64,000 bases of DNA from Bretschneidera sinensis (lineage: Eukaryota > Streptophyta > Magnoliopsida > Brassicales > Akaniaceae): contig CM043699.1 in NCBI GenBank assembly GCA_023935145.1, positions 126,389,536-126,453,535 of the forward strand. Reading direction: 5' to 3'. Both the position numbers and the translations under genes were made by a program. Within the stretch, counting starts at the first letter, position 1, and each line of letters begins with the position of its first letter. This document shows, piece by piece, positions 43,246 to 53,418 of this stretch. The notes under the pieces were generated by a model, which searched no databases, was not told where the DNA came from, and saw only the letters and a program-made list of their open reading frames with translations.

Positions 43246-45335
43246 TGATTACGCCCAAAACATAAAGCGGTTATTGTAGTATAGTTTTGGGGTGTCGATT
43301 TCACAGGGAAACAAGTTAATTACGAATGAAGATATAAACTTTAACACTAACGACAATGATTAGGTGAGAGAATATGAGTTTTGATAATGAAATATTGTGT
43401 AAAAGAGTTATGCGAATATAACGAAGAATATAAATAAGAAATAACAAGGTTCCAGGAATCTTCCTTAGGTTTATTCCCTATTTCCACTCTTTATTCAAAT
43501 TTTTATCTCGATTGCAAGTTTCACATCCTAAACAGGCAATCGAAAAGTATTCACCTAAACAGGCAATCGGAAAGTATTCAATCAAGCACATTTATATCTC
43601 TAATATAATTGCTACAAATTACTCTTTGATTTCAATTCAAGCACACATGATTTATCTTATAGATTAGCAAGAAACGACAATATATTACAATAATGATATC
43701 ACAGTAATGGCCGATCTATAAGATAAATATACCGAAATCAATTACATCCAAACAACTTGATATAAGAAAAGCTTGACTAGACTTATGTGGAGTAGAAGGA
43801 TGCAATCACCGGATTGAGAGAAACTAAAAGAAGAAGAATATAGAATACAGCTATCATATGAACTCAAATCCTTCTTAATTAATCAAAGAGTAAATCATAG
43901 ACAATGTTTTAACAATAAGTCCATACAAATGAATCAAGAACAGGAAATAAGGAACAATAAAACCCTAAGGATTCATCCCTTTCCCTTGTTTGATGATTAG
44001 TTAGCCATGAAACTCAAGGTGAAAAAACAATATAGATGTTCTCCCCTTGATTTCTTGGCCATGGAGCTCAAGGTGGAAGAACAATGTGGATGTTCTCTCC
44101 TTGATTTCCAACTCACGAAAACTTAAACAGAATGCTAAAAACTTCTCTAATTTGTATCTATCAAAAACTGTCTTTGTTTTTCTCCTCGAGCTCCCTCCCC
44201 GGCTGCAAACCTTAAGCATATATTTATAGCCCACGAGGGAGAGCTGTCTTTGCACAGCCTTAATTTGAGTCTGAATTGGAGTCCAGAAGCATGTGCGCAC
44301 TGCTGGCTTTGTCTGAGCGTGTGCCTGAGCACTGGAAAGTGAAGGCTGGAACGTGAAGGTGCATCCAGCAGCATGTGCGCGCTGCTTGCTTTGTCTGAGC
44401 GTGCGCCTGGGCGCAGGAAAGTGAAGGCTGGAACGTGAAGGTGGGTCCAGTAGCATGTGTGCGTGTCCAAGTGTGCGCCTGGGCGCTGGAAAGTAAAGGT
44501 GCAGCGTTAGTTGGCGAGGGGCGTGGCGCTGATGGCCGAAGGGCGCAGCGCTGGTTCATGGGCGCCTAGGCGCTCACTCCAGTTTGCCTGGGCGCTGGGG
44601 CGCTGGTGCATGGGCGCTTAGGCACTCTCTTGTTTGCCTGGGCACTGGGGCGCTGGTTCATGGGCGCCTAGGTGCTCACTCTTGTTTTCCTGGGCGCTGG
44701 GGCGCTGGACAATGAGAGGTGAGGCACTGGGCTTTGTTCTGGAGGCCTGAACTGTTTCCGCTAAAACTGCCATAACTTTCACTAGAAAAATCATTTTTTT
44801 CGAACCGTAAAATTCTCCAGAAAATAGACTTTCGGATATTTCTAAGCATATATGGCTCATCTCCTGGTTCTTCCTACATCAATACAGTTTAATCTGCAAA
44901 AATGATTGATCTGTATGGGAAATTCTGGCAATTTAGTGAAACTCCTTCAGCTTGTATGCAGAAGTGCACATACTAGTGTGCCTACGCTTAACTTGTTCCA
45001 AAGTGATGCACACACTTGTGTGCAGTTTTTTAACTCAATGTACTTTATTGCTCCAACCTTGGTTTAGACTTTTAATCATCTTTAAATCATTTTTGGAAAT
45101 GTCTAAACCTTGGACAAAAATGAGCACCGACACCCAAGATCTTTTGGCGCTTTAAACATGGATCGCTTTATCATCTCTTTTGTACTCAACGCACCTGAAA
45201 ATGCATCGAATTAAGTCAATGATTTATGAATAACACTTTAGAGTTATCAACATGTAAAAGTGCGATTACGACCGAAATTAACCCTAAAGTGTTAACAATT
45301 AAGTATTGTTTAGATGCATTTTATAACTCTCATCA
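43246..45335 (-). repeat. 3' LTR of D2, 2090 bp
   Basis: Plus strand TGATTACGCCCAAAAC to AACTCTCATCA. Contains a 27-bp tandem duplication near 43532-43585 that the other LTR lacks, TATA (reverse) TATTTATAG near 44221, a GC-rich block (44283-44715) with GGGCGCCTAGGCGCTC units, one copy of the shared U3 module (about 44745-44945) and a copia LTR fragment (44945-45132). ORFs at 44001-44860 are low-complexity artefacts of the GC block. Confidence 0.93.
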
Positions 45336-46935
45336 CAACCCCCAACTGGCTTATTGCTAGTCCCTAGCAATTCAAGCGAAAGACATGAAATGAGTTCTTT
45401 ATTTAGAAATTAATGCAAAATAAAACAATGCTAGAGTTAACCAAGAGTGATTCAAAAATGTTTATCTCAAAAATCATGCATAACATATAGCATATAGAAT
45501 CATTAAATTTCACTTCAATCCAAAAATAATTCAAACATCAATCTTAAAATCGTTATTGACTCTTAACATCCGTCTTACCACAATCCATTAATCTGAACAT
45601 CCGGATGATTTTATGCACAATATTCATGAATACAAGTCTTGGCCTCTAAAAAAAATAAATCGCGTGACATCAATCACAAAAACAAGCTCCATAAGCTTAC
45701 ATTTCAAACCACTCTCCACTATTGTAGAAAAATCACATTACATTGGATCAATAGGTCTTTAATAAGCTTGTAATGTTCGGTTAAGGTAAAGGCTAAGAAA
45801 GAATAGGAAGAATTCACAAGTAAAAGAACTTAATCTCTTAGTTTTGAACATAGCTCTTTAAGCACTGGATAACCTTACTTCAGTACCCAACTCTTCCAAC
45901 CATTTTTATTTTTTTTTTCTTTTCGAGGATTGTTTTCTCAACAAATCACCATTTGTTTTTCTTTTCTTTTGTATTTTGGCATAAAAGACCATTCACCTCC
46001 TTTTTCATTTCTTTCTTTTCCACAACCCCCAACTTATCTTCTTTAATGTACTTGGGTTGTGGTAGTGATATTTTTTCATATTTCCACCCTTACTCATTTT
46101 AAGTGCTTCTCACAACATGTGTATAGTTAAATTCTTTTTAAGAGAGAGGTAAGGATAAAATATTCTCTTTAGGCTTATAAGGGTAAGTGAATGGGTTTTT
46201 GAAAGAAACCAGGCTCAACTTCGTTTTCAAGAAAAAGGCTCAAATAGGTGACTAGTGATATATATCGCAAGGGTAGGTTTGAAAGGCTCAAACGGTTCAA
46301 AAATGGCCTATATCATATCCTAAGTAATGTGCATTCTAGGAATTCGCCTCATGTGGTTATCAAGTAAGTTCTAGAGCTTGCCGAGACCGCAAAAATATTC
46401 ACAAAATAATCACATATAAAACTTTTCTAAATGCTTACGATTAATCATACAATCTTACCACAAGCTAGAGTCTCTAACCAAATCAAGATTGATACTTAAA
46501 TTAATTTCAAACCGAAGCAAGATTTAATTTCTTCTAAGTGCTATATGCTATCTCAATTAAGTTCATATCATTGACATGTGAATAACTCCAAGGCTAACAC
46601 AAAGCATGCTAAAAACAAACTTTTTTTTTTAAATTATCCTAACAGACAAAACGTAGGAAAGTGACACCAAGCAGTTCAATGGAAAAAGGAAAGAAATGTG
46701 TTTCCTCCACCCCCAACCTAAACATTGCATTGACCTCAATGTGAAAGAAAAAGGAAAAGAAACTCCCTTTGTTAGCCAAAAGTGCACAGAAGCTAAAAAT
46801 TGTGCACCACCATTTGAATTGCTTCGCATATTTGTCCCTGAAAAAGAAACACGAAAGTAAAACTGGAAAACAGCAAAATACTAATAATAAACACAAAAAA
46901 GAATTATGAAAAGAAAAAAAAATAAACAAATAAAA
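45336..46935 (-). other. D2 post-pol non-coding region
   Basis: Begins with the reverse polypurine tract CAACCCCCAACTGGC. Aligns with D1 26475-27950. Contains T-rich stretches (45905-46020), reverse tract CACCCCCAACC near 46708, the CATTGACCTCAATG hairpin at 46728-46741 and no coding. Confidence 0.78.
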
Positions 46936-47571
46936 AGGATATGCTTTGGGGTGCCTCCCATGAGCACTAAGTTTTACGTCTTCAGCCAGACGATGCACCA
47001 CTCTCACTGATGGCCTCATTGTGGTGCTGAAAATGAGGCTCCAAACTCAATGGCCTCAGTGTTAATCTTTTGGCAAGGAATACTTAAAGTCCACCACATA
47101 TGGCTCAAGTGTTCTTGGTGTTGCCCATTTACAATCAGCAATAGGGTATTTGATTCCCGCATCCATGTGACTTCTCTCAAGTAACTTCTCAAAGCATGGT
47201 TGCCCAGATTTCTTAATAAATCCATGTGACTTATCACAAATATCAATAATGTTAACAACATGGGGATAAATTGAAGAATCATTGAACTCGAAATTATTAG
47301 GAAGGAATTTCAAAGAGTTAGAATTATCTTCAATGTTCTCATCCTCTAAATTAAGATTATCAATCATATAAGTGTTGAAACACTCATCCTCTTCAATTGG
47401 CTGCCTTGAGATTCGGAAAACATTTACCTCTAAAGTCCTATTTCCAAATGATAATGTCATTAGGCCATTCCTACAATTAATGAGGGCATTAGCAGTGGCA
47501 AGGAATGGTCTTCCAAGTCTCAAAGGAATTTTAGACTCTGTATTTACCATAGAAACAGTATCTAAAACCAA
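46936..47571 (-). pseudogene. D2 protease end, linker and pol deletion junction
   Basis: From 47571 down: VLDTVSMVNTESKIPLRLGR, PFLATANALINCRNGLMTLS (protease C-terminal half), LEVNVFRISRQPIEEDECFN, linker, then LLERSHMDAGIKYPIADCKW, where linker joins the RT start (DAGIKYPIADCKW), followed by TLEPYVVDFKYSLPK, which looks like the segment after RNase H. The end overlaps LAEDVKLSAHGRHPK, the conserved post-pol hairpin region read in another frame. A frameshift near 47565 separates it from the protease front half. Confidence 0.78.
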
Positions 47572-48674
47572 AAGTCAACAGGATAATAGAAATTATCAAT
47601 TTGTAACAAAATATCTTCTACAATACCTCTTGGTTTTCTTACCGATCTATCCGCTAGTTGAAGTACCACGGAGGTTGGTTTAATCTCACCTAAACCGAGT
47701 TGCAAGTACATGGAGTATGGCATGAGGTTCACGCTAGCTCCCAAATCTAGCAATGCTTGGCTACAAGATTTGTTTCCAATTTGGCAAGCCACTGTTGGAC
47801 AGCCCGGATCTTTATATTTGGGCGGTGTCGTGCTATCAATTACCGCACTTGCTTGCTCCGTTAAGAATGCAGTCTTCTTAACATTGTGCCTCCTCTTGAG
47901 TGTGCATAGATCCTTGATGACTTTAGCATAATTGGGAATCTGTTTTATAACATGAAGAAGAGGGAGGTTAATCTTAACATGCTGAAGTTGTTCAAGAATC
48001 TCGCCTTTTAGTGCTGAATTTCTCTCCTTAGGTTTAAGGAGAGCTTGAGGGAAAGGCACCGGTGGAGAATAATCATCATGGGCCTCTTGTTCCTTGGGCG
48101 CTTTATCCTTGTGGTTCATAGTATTAGGAATCAAGTGTGGTGGTAGTGTGGGTCCATCAATTTTCTTACCGCTGCGGGTGATTATGGCGTTAACATCTTT
48201 AATATTTTGATTTTTCGGATAAGAGGTTTGTGCCATATGTTGTCCCCTTGGATTTTGTTGCGGCTGCAAAGGGAACCGACCTTGCTCTTGAATTGTCAAG
48301 AAACTAGTCAACTTGATTAGTTGACTTTTTACCTCCTTTTGCTCATCTTTGATCCCTTTTTGCTCTTCTAGCACCCGTTGATTTATCTGGCCTTGTTCTT
48401 CCACACTCTTGGCATGTACTTGCAGAAATGACTTAAACATATCTTCCAAAGGTAAAGATTGTTGTGGTGCATTAGATGAGGTTGCTTCCGGTTGCCATTG
48501 GGTACTAGAGTGGGGATGAGGTTGTATATCGGATCTCTAACGGGTGCTAGTTTGGGCTGGGGGTTGTGTATCGGGTCTCCAATTAAAATTTGGGTGATTC
48601 TTCCAACCGGGATTATAGGTGTTAGAATATGGTGAGTATGGTTTGCTAGAGGATATACCAAAAGCATTACACTC
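47562..48674 (-). pseudogene. D2 gag C-terminal region and aspartic protease front half
   Basis: 48450-48674 has YNPGWKNHPNF and a Gln/Pro-rich spacer with one stop. 47562-48449 is open: possible coiled coil (QRVLEEQKGIKDEQKEVKSQ), KKIDGPTLPPHLIPNTM, NLPLLHVIKQIPNYAKVIKD, then the protease active site LLDLGASVNLMPYSMYLQLG with the catalytic Asp intact, and LADRSVRKPRGIVEDILLQI. A one-base shift at DFWF (47562) breaks it. Athila proteases typically show this LGASVNLMP motif. Confidence 0.88.
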
Positions 48675-49706
48675 TCATTTCATCTCAAAATAGGTTGGAC
48701 AATCTCTAGGCACATGATCTACCCCATTACACATGAAACAAGGCTCACGGGACTCTACCCTAGCAACTGGTTCGGGGGCTGTAGCATCTTTGGCTCTTAA
48801 GACTTCAATTTCCTTAGTTAGGGCCTCTAAACGGGCTTTAAGGTTGTCCTCTTCCTTAAGTTGGTAGATTCCAGCGGGTTGATTTCTCCTAGTACTTTCC
48901 ATGGCACTCGGTCCTGTCCAAGTGTGGGCTTTTTCTGATAGGTCATCTAGGAAATCTATGGCTTGAACGGGATCTTTTTGAAGAAAATCCCCATTACACA
49001 TCATTTCTATGAATTGCCTCTCCCTACTTAGGAGTCCATCATAGAAATAGCTGACTACCCGCCAACTTTCATACCCATGGTGTAGACAAGAATTTAAAAG
49101 GTCCTTGAAACGTTCCCAAACTTGATATAAGGTTTCACTCTCCTTTTGTGCAAAGTTTGAGATTTGTCTCTTAAGGTTGTTGGTCTTATGGGTTGGGAAG
49201 TGTTTTTGGAAGAAAACTCGGGTCATCTCATCCCAACTACCAATAGACCTAGGCCTTAATGAGTACAACCAAGTCTTGGCTTTTTCCTTAAGAGAAAAAG
49301 GGAAAAACCGAAGTCTGACAGTGTCCACCGTATCAGCCCTATTTTGGAAGGTTGCTACTACTTCCTCGAATTCCCTAATGTGGATGTAGGGGCTTTCATT
49401 CTCAAACCCATGGAAAGTTGGTAGCAATTGTATCATGCCCGGCTTAAACTCAGCTTGTGGGGCATTAGGAGGGAACATGATACAAGAGGGTGTGGCCGTT
49501 CGGCTAGGGTGCAAATAGTCTTTAAGTGTCCTAGCAACATTTTCATTGTGATTGCCGGCCATGTTATCAAAATCCTCTAAACTCTCGGATAGGGGTGCAC
49601 TATGGTATGATCTAGGCGAGGTTTTACTAACGAACGTGGAAGGAGAGAGTGACTCTAATTCGGGTCCTTTAATGAATCTGCCTCGCGAATCTCTCGGTTT
49701 AAGCAT
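48675..49706 (-). CDS. D2 Gag, uninterrupted 343-residue ORF
   Basis: MLKPRDSRGRFIKGPELESL start, same as D1's Gag. Residues ~60-90: NVARTLKDYLHPSRTATPSC; Gag core ~100-260 (FKPGMIQLLPTFHGFENESP, LKEKAKTWLYSLRPRSIGSW, YQVWERFKDLLNSCLHHGYE, VVSYFYDGLLSRERQFIEMM); a Leu/Glu-rich possible coiled coil ~285-310 (EEDNLKARLEALTKEIEVLR); zinc knuckle ~325-338, CFMCNGVDHVPRDC, all four ligands present. The stop (TGA) follows FEMK, where related elements probably continue (GGA or CGA to TGA); so a protein with capsid and nucleocapsid parts could still be made, but not the full Gag-Pol. Confidence 0.88.
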   Translation of the reverse strand: MLKPRDSRGRFIKGPELESLSPSTFVSKTSPRSYHSAPLSESLEDFDNMAGNHNENVARTLKDYLHPSRTATPSCIMFPPNAPQAEFKPGMIQLLPTFHGFENESPYIHIREFEEVVATFQNRADTVDTVRLRFFPFSLKEKAKTWLYSLRPRSIGSWDEMTRVFFQKHFPTHKTNNLKRQISNFAQKESETLYQVWERFKDLLNSCLHHGYESWRVVSYFYDGLLSRERQFIEMMCNGDFLQKDPVQAIDFLDDLSEKAHTWTGPSAMESTRRNQPAGIYQLKEEDNLKARLEALTKEIEVLRAKDATAPEPVARVESREPCFMCNGVDHVPRDCPTYFEMK

Positions 49707-49931
49707 GCACCAATTAATTTAGAGGGGAAATAAAATATGTAAAACAGAATAATAAATAATTAAAAAATAAATAAATAAATAAAACAGAATAATAAACAAA
49801 TAAATAAAACATAATAATAAACAGATAAATAAAACATAATAATAAAAGAAAATTAAAAAAAATAAAAGTAAATGAACAATATTACAGTATTTACAAAGTG
49901 CTGAAAAGAAAAATATTTACGAATTTTTTTC

Positions 49932-49975
<44 letters not shown>

Positions 49976-50014
49976 TTACTTAAAGTTGACAAGCTTCCTT
50001 GTACTTAAGCTTGT
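49707..50014 (-). other. D2 leader, A-rich with AAAT/AAT repeats and (AT)n
   Basis: 49740-49860 is AATAAATAAAT-type repeat and 49934-49972 a pure AT microsatellite (~39 bp). No coding sequence seen. Confidence 0.7.
49934..49972. repeat. (AT)n microsatellite, about 39 bp
   Basis: Pure AT run in the D2 leader, next to the tRNA-Asp primer site. Confidence 0.95.
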
Positions 50015-50033
50015 TTCCCCGGCAACGGTGCCA
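50015..50033 (-). other. Primer-binding site, tRNA-Asp type (D2)
   Basis: Minus strand TGGCACCGTTGCCGGGGAA: one transition from the tRNA-Asp complement, the best preserved site in the window along with B1's. Confidence 0.93.
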
Positions 50034-50038
50034 AAATT

Positions 50039-52100
50039 TGATTACGTCCAAAACATAAAGCGGTTATTGTAGTATAGTTTTGGGGTGTCGATTCCGCAGG
50101 GAAACAAGTTAATTACGAATGAAGATATAAACTTTAACACTAACGACAATGATTAGGTGAGAGAATATGAGTTTTGATAATGCAATATTGTGTAAAAGAG
50201 TTATGCGAATATAACGAAGAATATAAATAAGAAATAACAAGGTTCCGGGAATCTTCCTTAGGTTCGTTCTCTATTTCCACTCTTGATTCAAATTTTTATC
50301 TCGATTGCAAGTTTCACATCCTAAACAGGCAATCGGAAAGTATTCAATCAAGCACATTTATATCTCTAATATAATTGCTACAAATTACTCTTTGATTTCA
50401 ATTCAAGCACACATGATTTATCTTATAGATTAGCAAGAAACGACAATATATTGCAATAATGATATCACAGTAATGGCCGATCTATAAGATAAATATACCG
50501 AAATCAATTACATCCAAACAACTTGACATAAGAAAAGCTTGACTAGACTTATGTGGAGTAGAAGGATGCAATCACCGGATTGAGAGAAACTAAAAGAAGA
50601 AGAATATAGAATACAGCTATCATATGAACTCAAATCCTTCTTAATTAATCAAAGAGTAAATCATAGACAATGTTTTAACAATAAGTCCATACAAATGAAT
50701 CAAGAACAGGAAATAAGGAACAATAAAACCCTAAGGATTCATCACTTTCCCTTGTTTGATGATTAGTTAGCCATGAAACTCAAGGTGAAAAAACAATATA
50801 GATGTTCTCCCCTTGATTTCTTGGCCATGGAGCTCAAGGTGGAAGAACAATGTGGATGTTCTCTCCTTGATTTCCAACTCATGAAAACTTAAACAGAATG
50901 CTAAAAACTTCTCTAATTTGTATCTATCAAAAACTGTCTTTGTTTTTCTCCTCGAGCTCCCTCCTCGGCTGCAAACCTTAAGCATATATTTATAGCCCAC
51001 GAGGGAGAGCTGTCTTTACACAGCCTTAATTTGAGTCTGAATTGGAGTCCAGAAGCATGTGCGCACTGCTGGCTTTGTATGAGTGTGCGCTTGAGCGCTG
51101 GAAAGTGAAGGCTAGAACGTGAAGGTGGGTCCAGCCGCATGTGCACGCTGCTGGCTTTGTCTGAGCGTGCACCTGGGCGCTAGAAAGTGAAGGCTGGAAC
51201 GTGAAGGTGGGTCCAGTAGCATGTGTGCGTGTCCAAGTGTGCGCCTGGGCGCTGGAAAGTAAAGGTGCAGCGTTAGTTGGCGAGGGGCGTGGCGCTGATG
51301 GCCGAGGGGTGCAGTGCTGGTTCACGGGCGCCTAGGCGCTCACTCTTGTTTCCCTGGGCACTGGAGTGCTGGTTCATGGGTGCCTAGGCGCTCTCTTATT
51401 TGCTTGGGCACTGGGGCGCTGGTTCATGGGCGCCTAGGCGCTCACTCTTGTTTTCCTGGGTGCTGGGGCGCTGGACAGTGAGAGGTGAGGCGCTGGGCTT
51501 TGTTCTGGAGGCCTGAACTATTTCCGCTAAAACTGCCATAACTTTCACTAGAAAAATCCTTTTTCTGAACCGTAAAATTCTTCCGAAAATAGACTTCCGG
51601 ATGTTTCTAAGCATATATGGCTTATCTCCTGGTTCTTCTTACATCAATACAGTTTAATCTGCAAAGATGATTGATCTGTATTGGAAATTCTGGCAATTTA
51701 GTGAAACTCCTTCAGCTTGTATGCAGAAGTGCACACACTAGTGTGTCTACCCTTAACTTGTTCAAAAGTGATGCACACACTTGTGTGCAGTCTTTTAACT
51801 CAATGTACTTTATTGCTTCAACCTTGGTTTAGACTTTTAATCATCTTTTAATCATTTTTGGAAATGTCTAAACCTTGGACAAAAACGAGCACCGACACCC
51901 AAGATCTTTTGGCACTTTAAACATGGATTGCTTTATCATCTCTTTTGTACTCAACGCACCTGAAAATGCATCGAATTAAGTCAATGATTTATGAATAACA
52001 CTTTAGAGTTATCAACATGTAAAAGTGCGATTACGACCAAGATTAACCCTAAAGTGTTAACAATTAAGTATTGTTTAGATGCATTTTATGACTCTCATCA
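50039..52100 (-). repeat. 5' LTR of D2, 2062 bp
   Basis: Plus strand TGATTACGTCCAAAAC to GACTCTCATCA. TATA (reverse) TATTTATAG at 50987-50995; GC block 51050-51500; shared module about 51515-51710; copia LTR fragment 51711-51897. Lacks the 27-bp duplication of the 3' LTR. Confidence 0.93.
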
Positions 52101-53418
52101 TGAACATATATATTTATCTAAACTAACTCTATTTTAACCTAGTTCCGAATTGTGAATTATATTGTTCAAAGAAATATAAACTTAAACTAAATTGGTTTAA
52201 AGCAAATGATAAAAAAAAAACTAAGGTTTCTGAATCCACCCCACCAAAGTAAAACACATATTTTCATGTTCTATATAAAAATAATCTATCAAATCATTCC
52301 ATGAATCCACCATTATACAAATCTTAGCAAATACCCAAACTAAACCAAACCATCCAATGTATCCATTTTAAAATCATAATGGATATCCAATCTAATTTGC
52401 AAGATCCGCTGTATCCGGTAGATGAAACATAAGGAATATCTAATTGAACAATTTAAAAGAAATCAATCATAAGATTTTACTCAAATAATTGAACAGAACA
52501 TTTATACTAAAAATATCAGAATTGTATGAACAAATCTGAAAATATTATGCCAAACAATGGCGAGGCTTCATCTTCAACCTTAGATGAAGATTTTAGCCTG
52601 TCATAATTATGAAACTAAAGTTCACAATAAAAGTGCTAAATATTAAACTTTAAAACTAAAAATAAATAAATTAAAACTGACTATACATTGGGAGAAATTC
52701 CACTAGCTATTTTGCGACGCTTCCCCCCTTGGTAGCAAAGCCTTTGAGATCCCCTAGAATACTAGCAGAAGTCCTCCAGATTGCACACTCATTGCTTTAG
52801 TAAGGTGGGGCTTTTATAGGGAAACTTATGAGTGCAATGTGTTTCAAATTCGATGTGGGATACTGCTCGAGTGCGCTCGATCACAGTCTTGTGAGCTCGA
52901 GTGCAGCATGGTGCACTGCCTGACCTTTGCCTATTAAAATTGTCATAACTTTCTCTAGAAAAAATTATTTTTATGAGCCATAAATTCTCTAGAAAATAGA
53001 TATCCAGATCTTTCCAAGCATATTTAGCTCATCTCCTGGTTCTTTCGGAAACATTACAGTTTTAATCCACAAAAATCACTTTCGTCACGCAAAAATCACA
53101 CACAGCCTGACCTTTGTCTACTAAAACTGCCATAACTTTCTCTAGAAAAATCATATTTATGAGCCATAAGATTCCCTAGAAAACAAACATCCGAATCTTT
53201 CTAAGAATTTATGGCTCATCTCCTGGTTCTTCCTGAATCAATACAGTTTAATCCACAAAAATGACTGATCTGTACGGGCAATTCTGGTAATTTAGTGAAA
53301 CTTCTTTCCAAGTTCTTGTAAACCTGTAAAACTTGAAAAAAACAACTCAAAGTAACAAATTCCTAGGCTAACAAATGTAAATTAATGGGCCAAAATATGC
53401 AATGTTTGGCACTCATCA
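52101..53418 (-). repeat. 5' LTR of B1, remainder after D2
   Basis: Resumes LTR B1 (first five bases TGAAC are D2's right target duplication). TATA (reverse) CTTTTATAG near 52811; GC block with GAGTGCGCTCGATC and GAGCTCGAGTGC at 52867-52905 in degraded form; two tandem copies of the shared module (near 52918 and 53105). Ends TTTGGCACTCATCA. Confidence 0.92.

Larger units (their letters stand above)
43246..52100 (-). mobile_element. Element D2: young Athila-like element nested in B1's 5' LTR
   Basis: 8855 bp; LTRs 2090 and 2062 bp, very similar by eye; flanks TGAAT (43241-43245) and TGAAC (52101-52105). Minus-strand order: LTR, tRNA-Asp site, leader, complete gag, protease, linker, then a deletion removing RT, RNase H and nearly all integrase, post-pol region, LTR. 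It is the youngest insertion of the B1 nest judged by LTR similarity and gag integrity. Confidence 0.93.
32683..53418 (-). mobile_element. Element B1: Athila-like deletion derivative, split by B2 and D2
   Basis: About 7 kb of its own after removing B2 and D2. LTRs are both 1409 bp (the 5' one after removing D2 and its duplication). Flanks are exactly CACAC (32678-32682 and 53419-53423) in element E. Order on the minus strand: 5' LTR, primer site, gag, truncated RT leader, post-pol region, 3' LTR. It lacks protease and everything after the first ~100 residues of RT. B2 carries the same deletions, so the derivative was already amplifying in this form. Confidence 0.93.

Noticed and set aside
44001..44860. 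ORFs rich in Ala, Pro, Ser, Gln and His in the D2 LTR (also 50767-51614)
   Set aside because: They arise from GC-rich iterated DNA in the LTR, occur in several frames, contain no known domain, and repeat in both LTRs.
47372..47683. 103-residue plus-strand ORF
   Set aside because: Antisense shadow of the D2 protease.
50015..50033. A tRNA gene fragment
   Set aside because: Only the complement of the 3' end of tRNA-Asp is present, next to an LTR: a primer-binding site.
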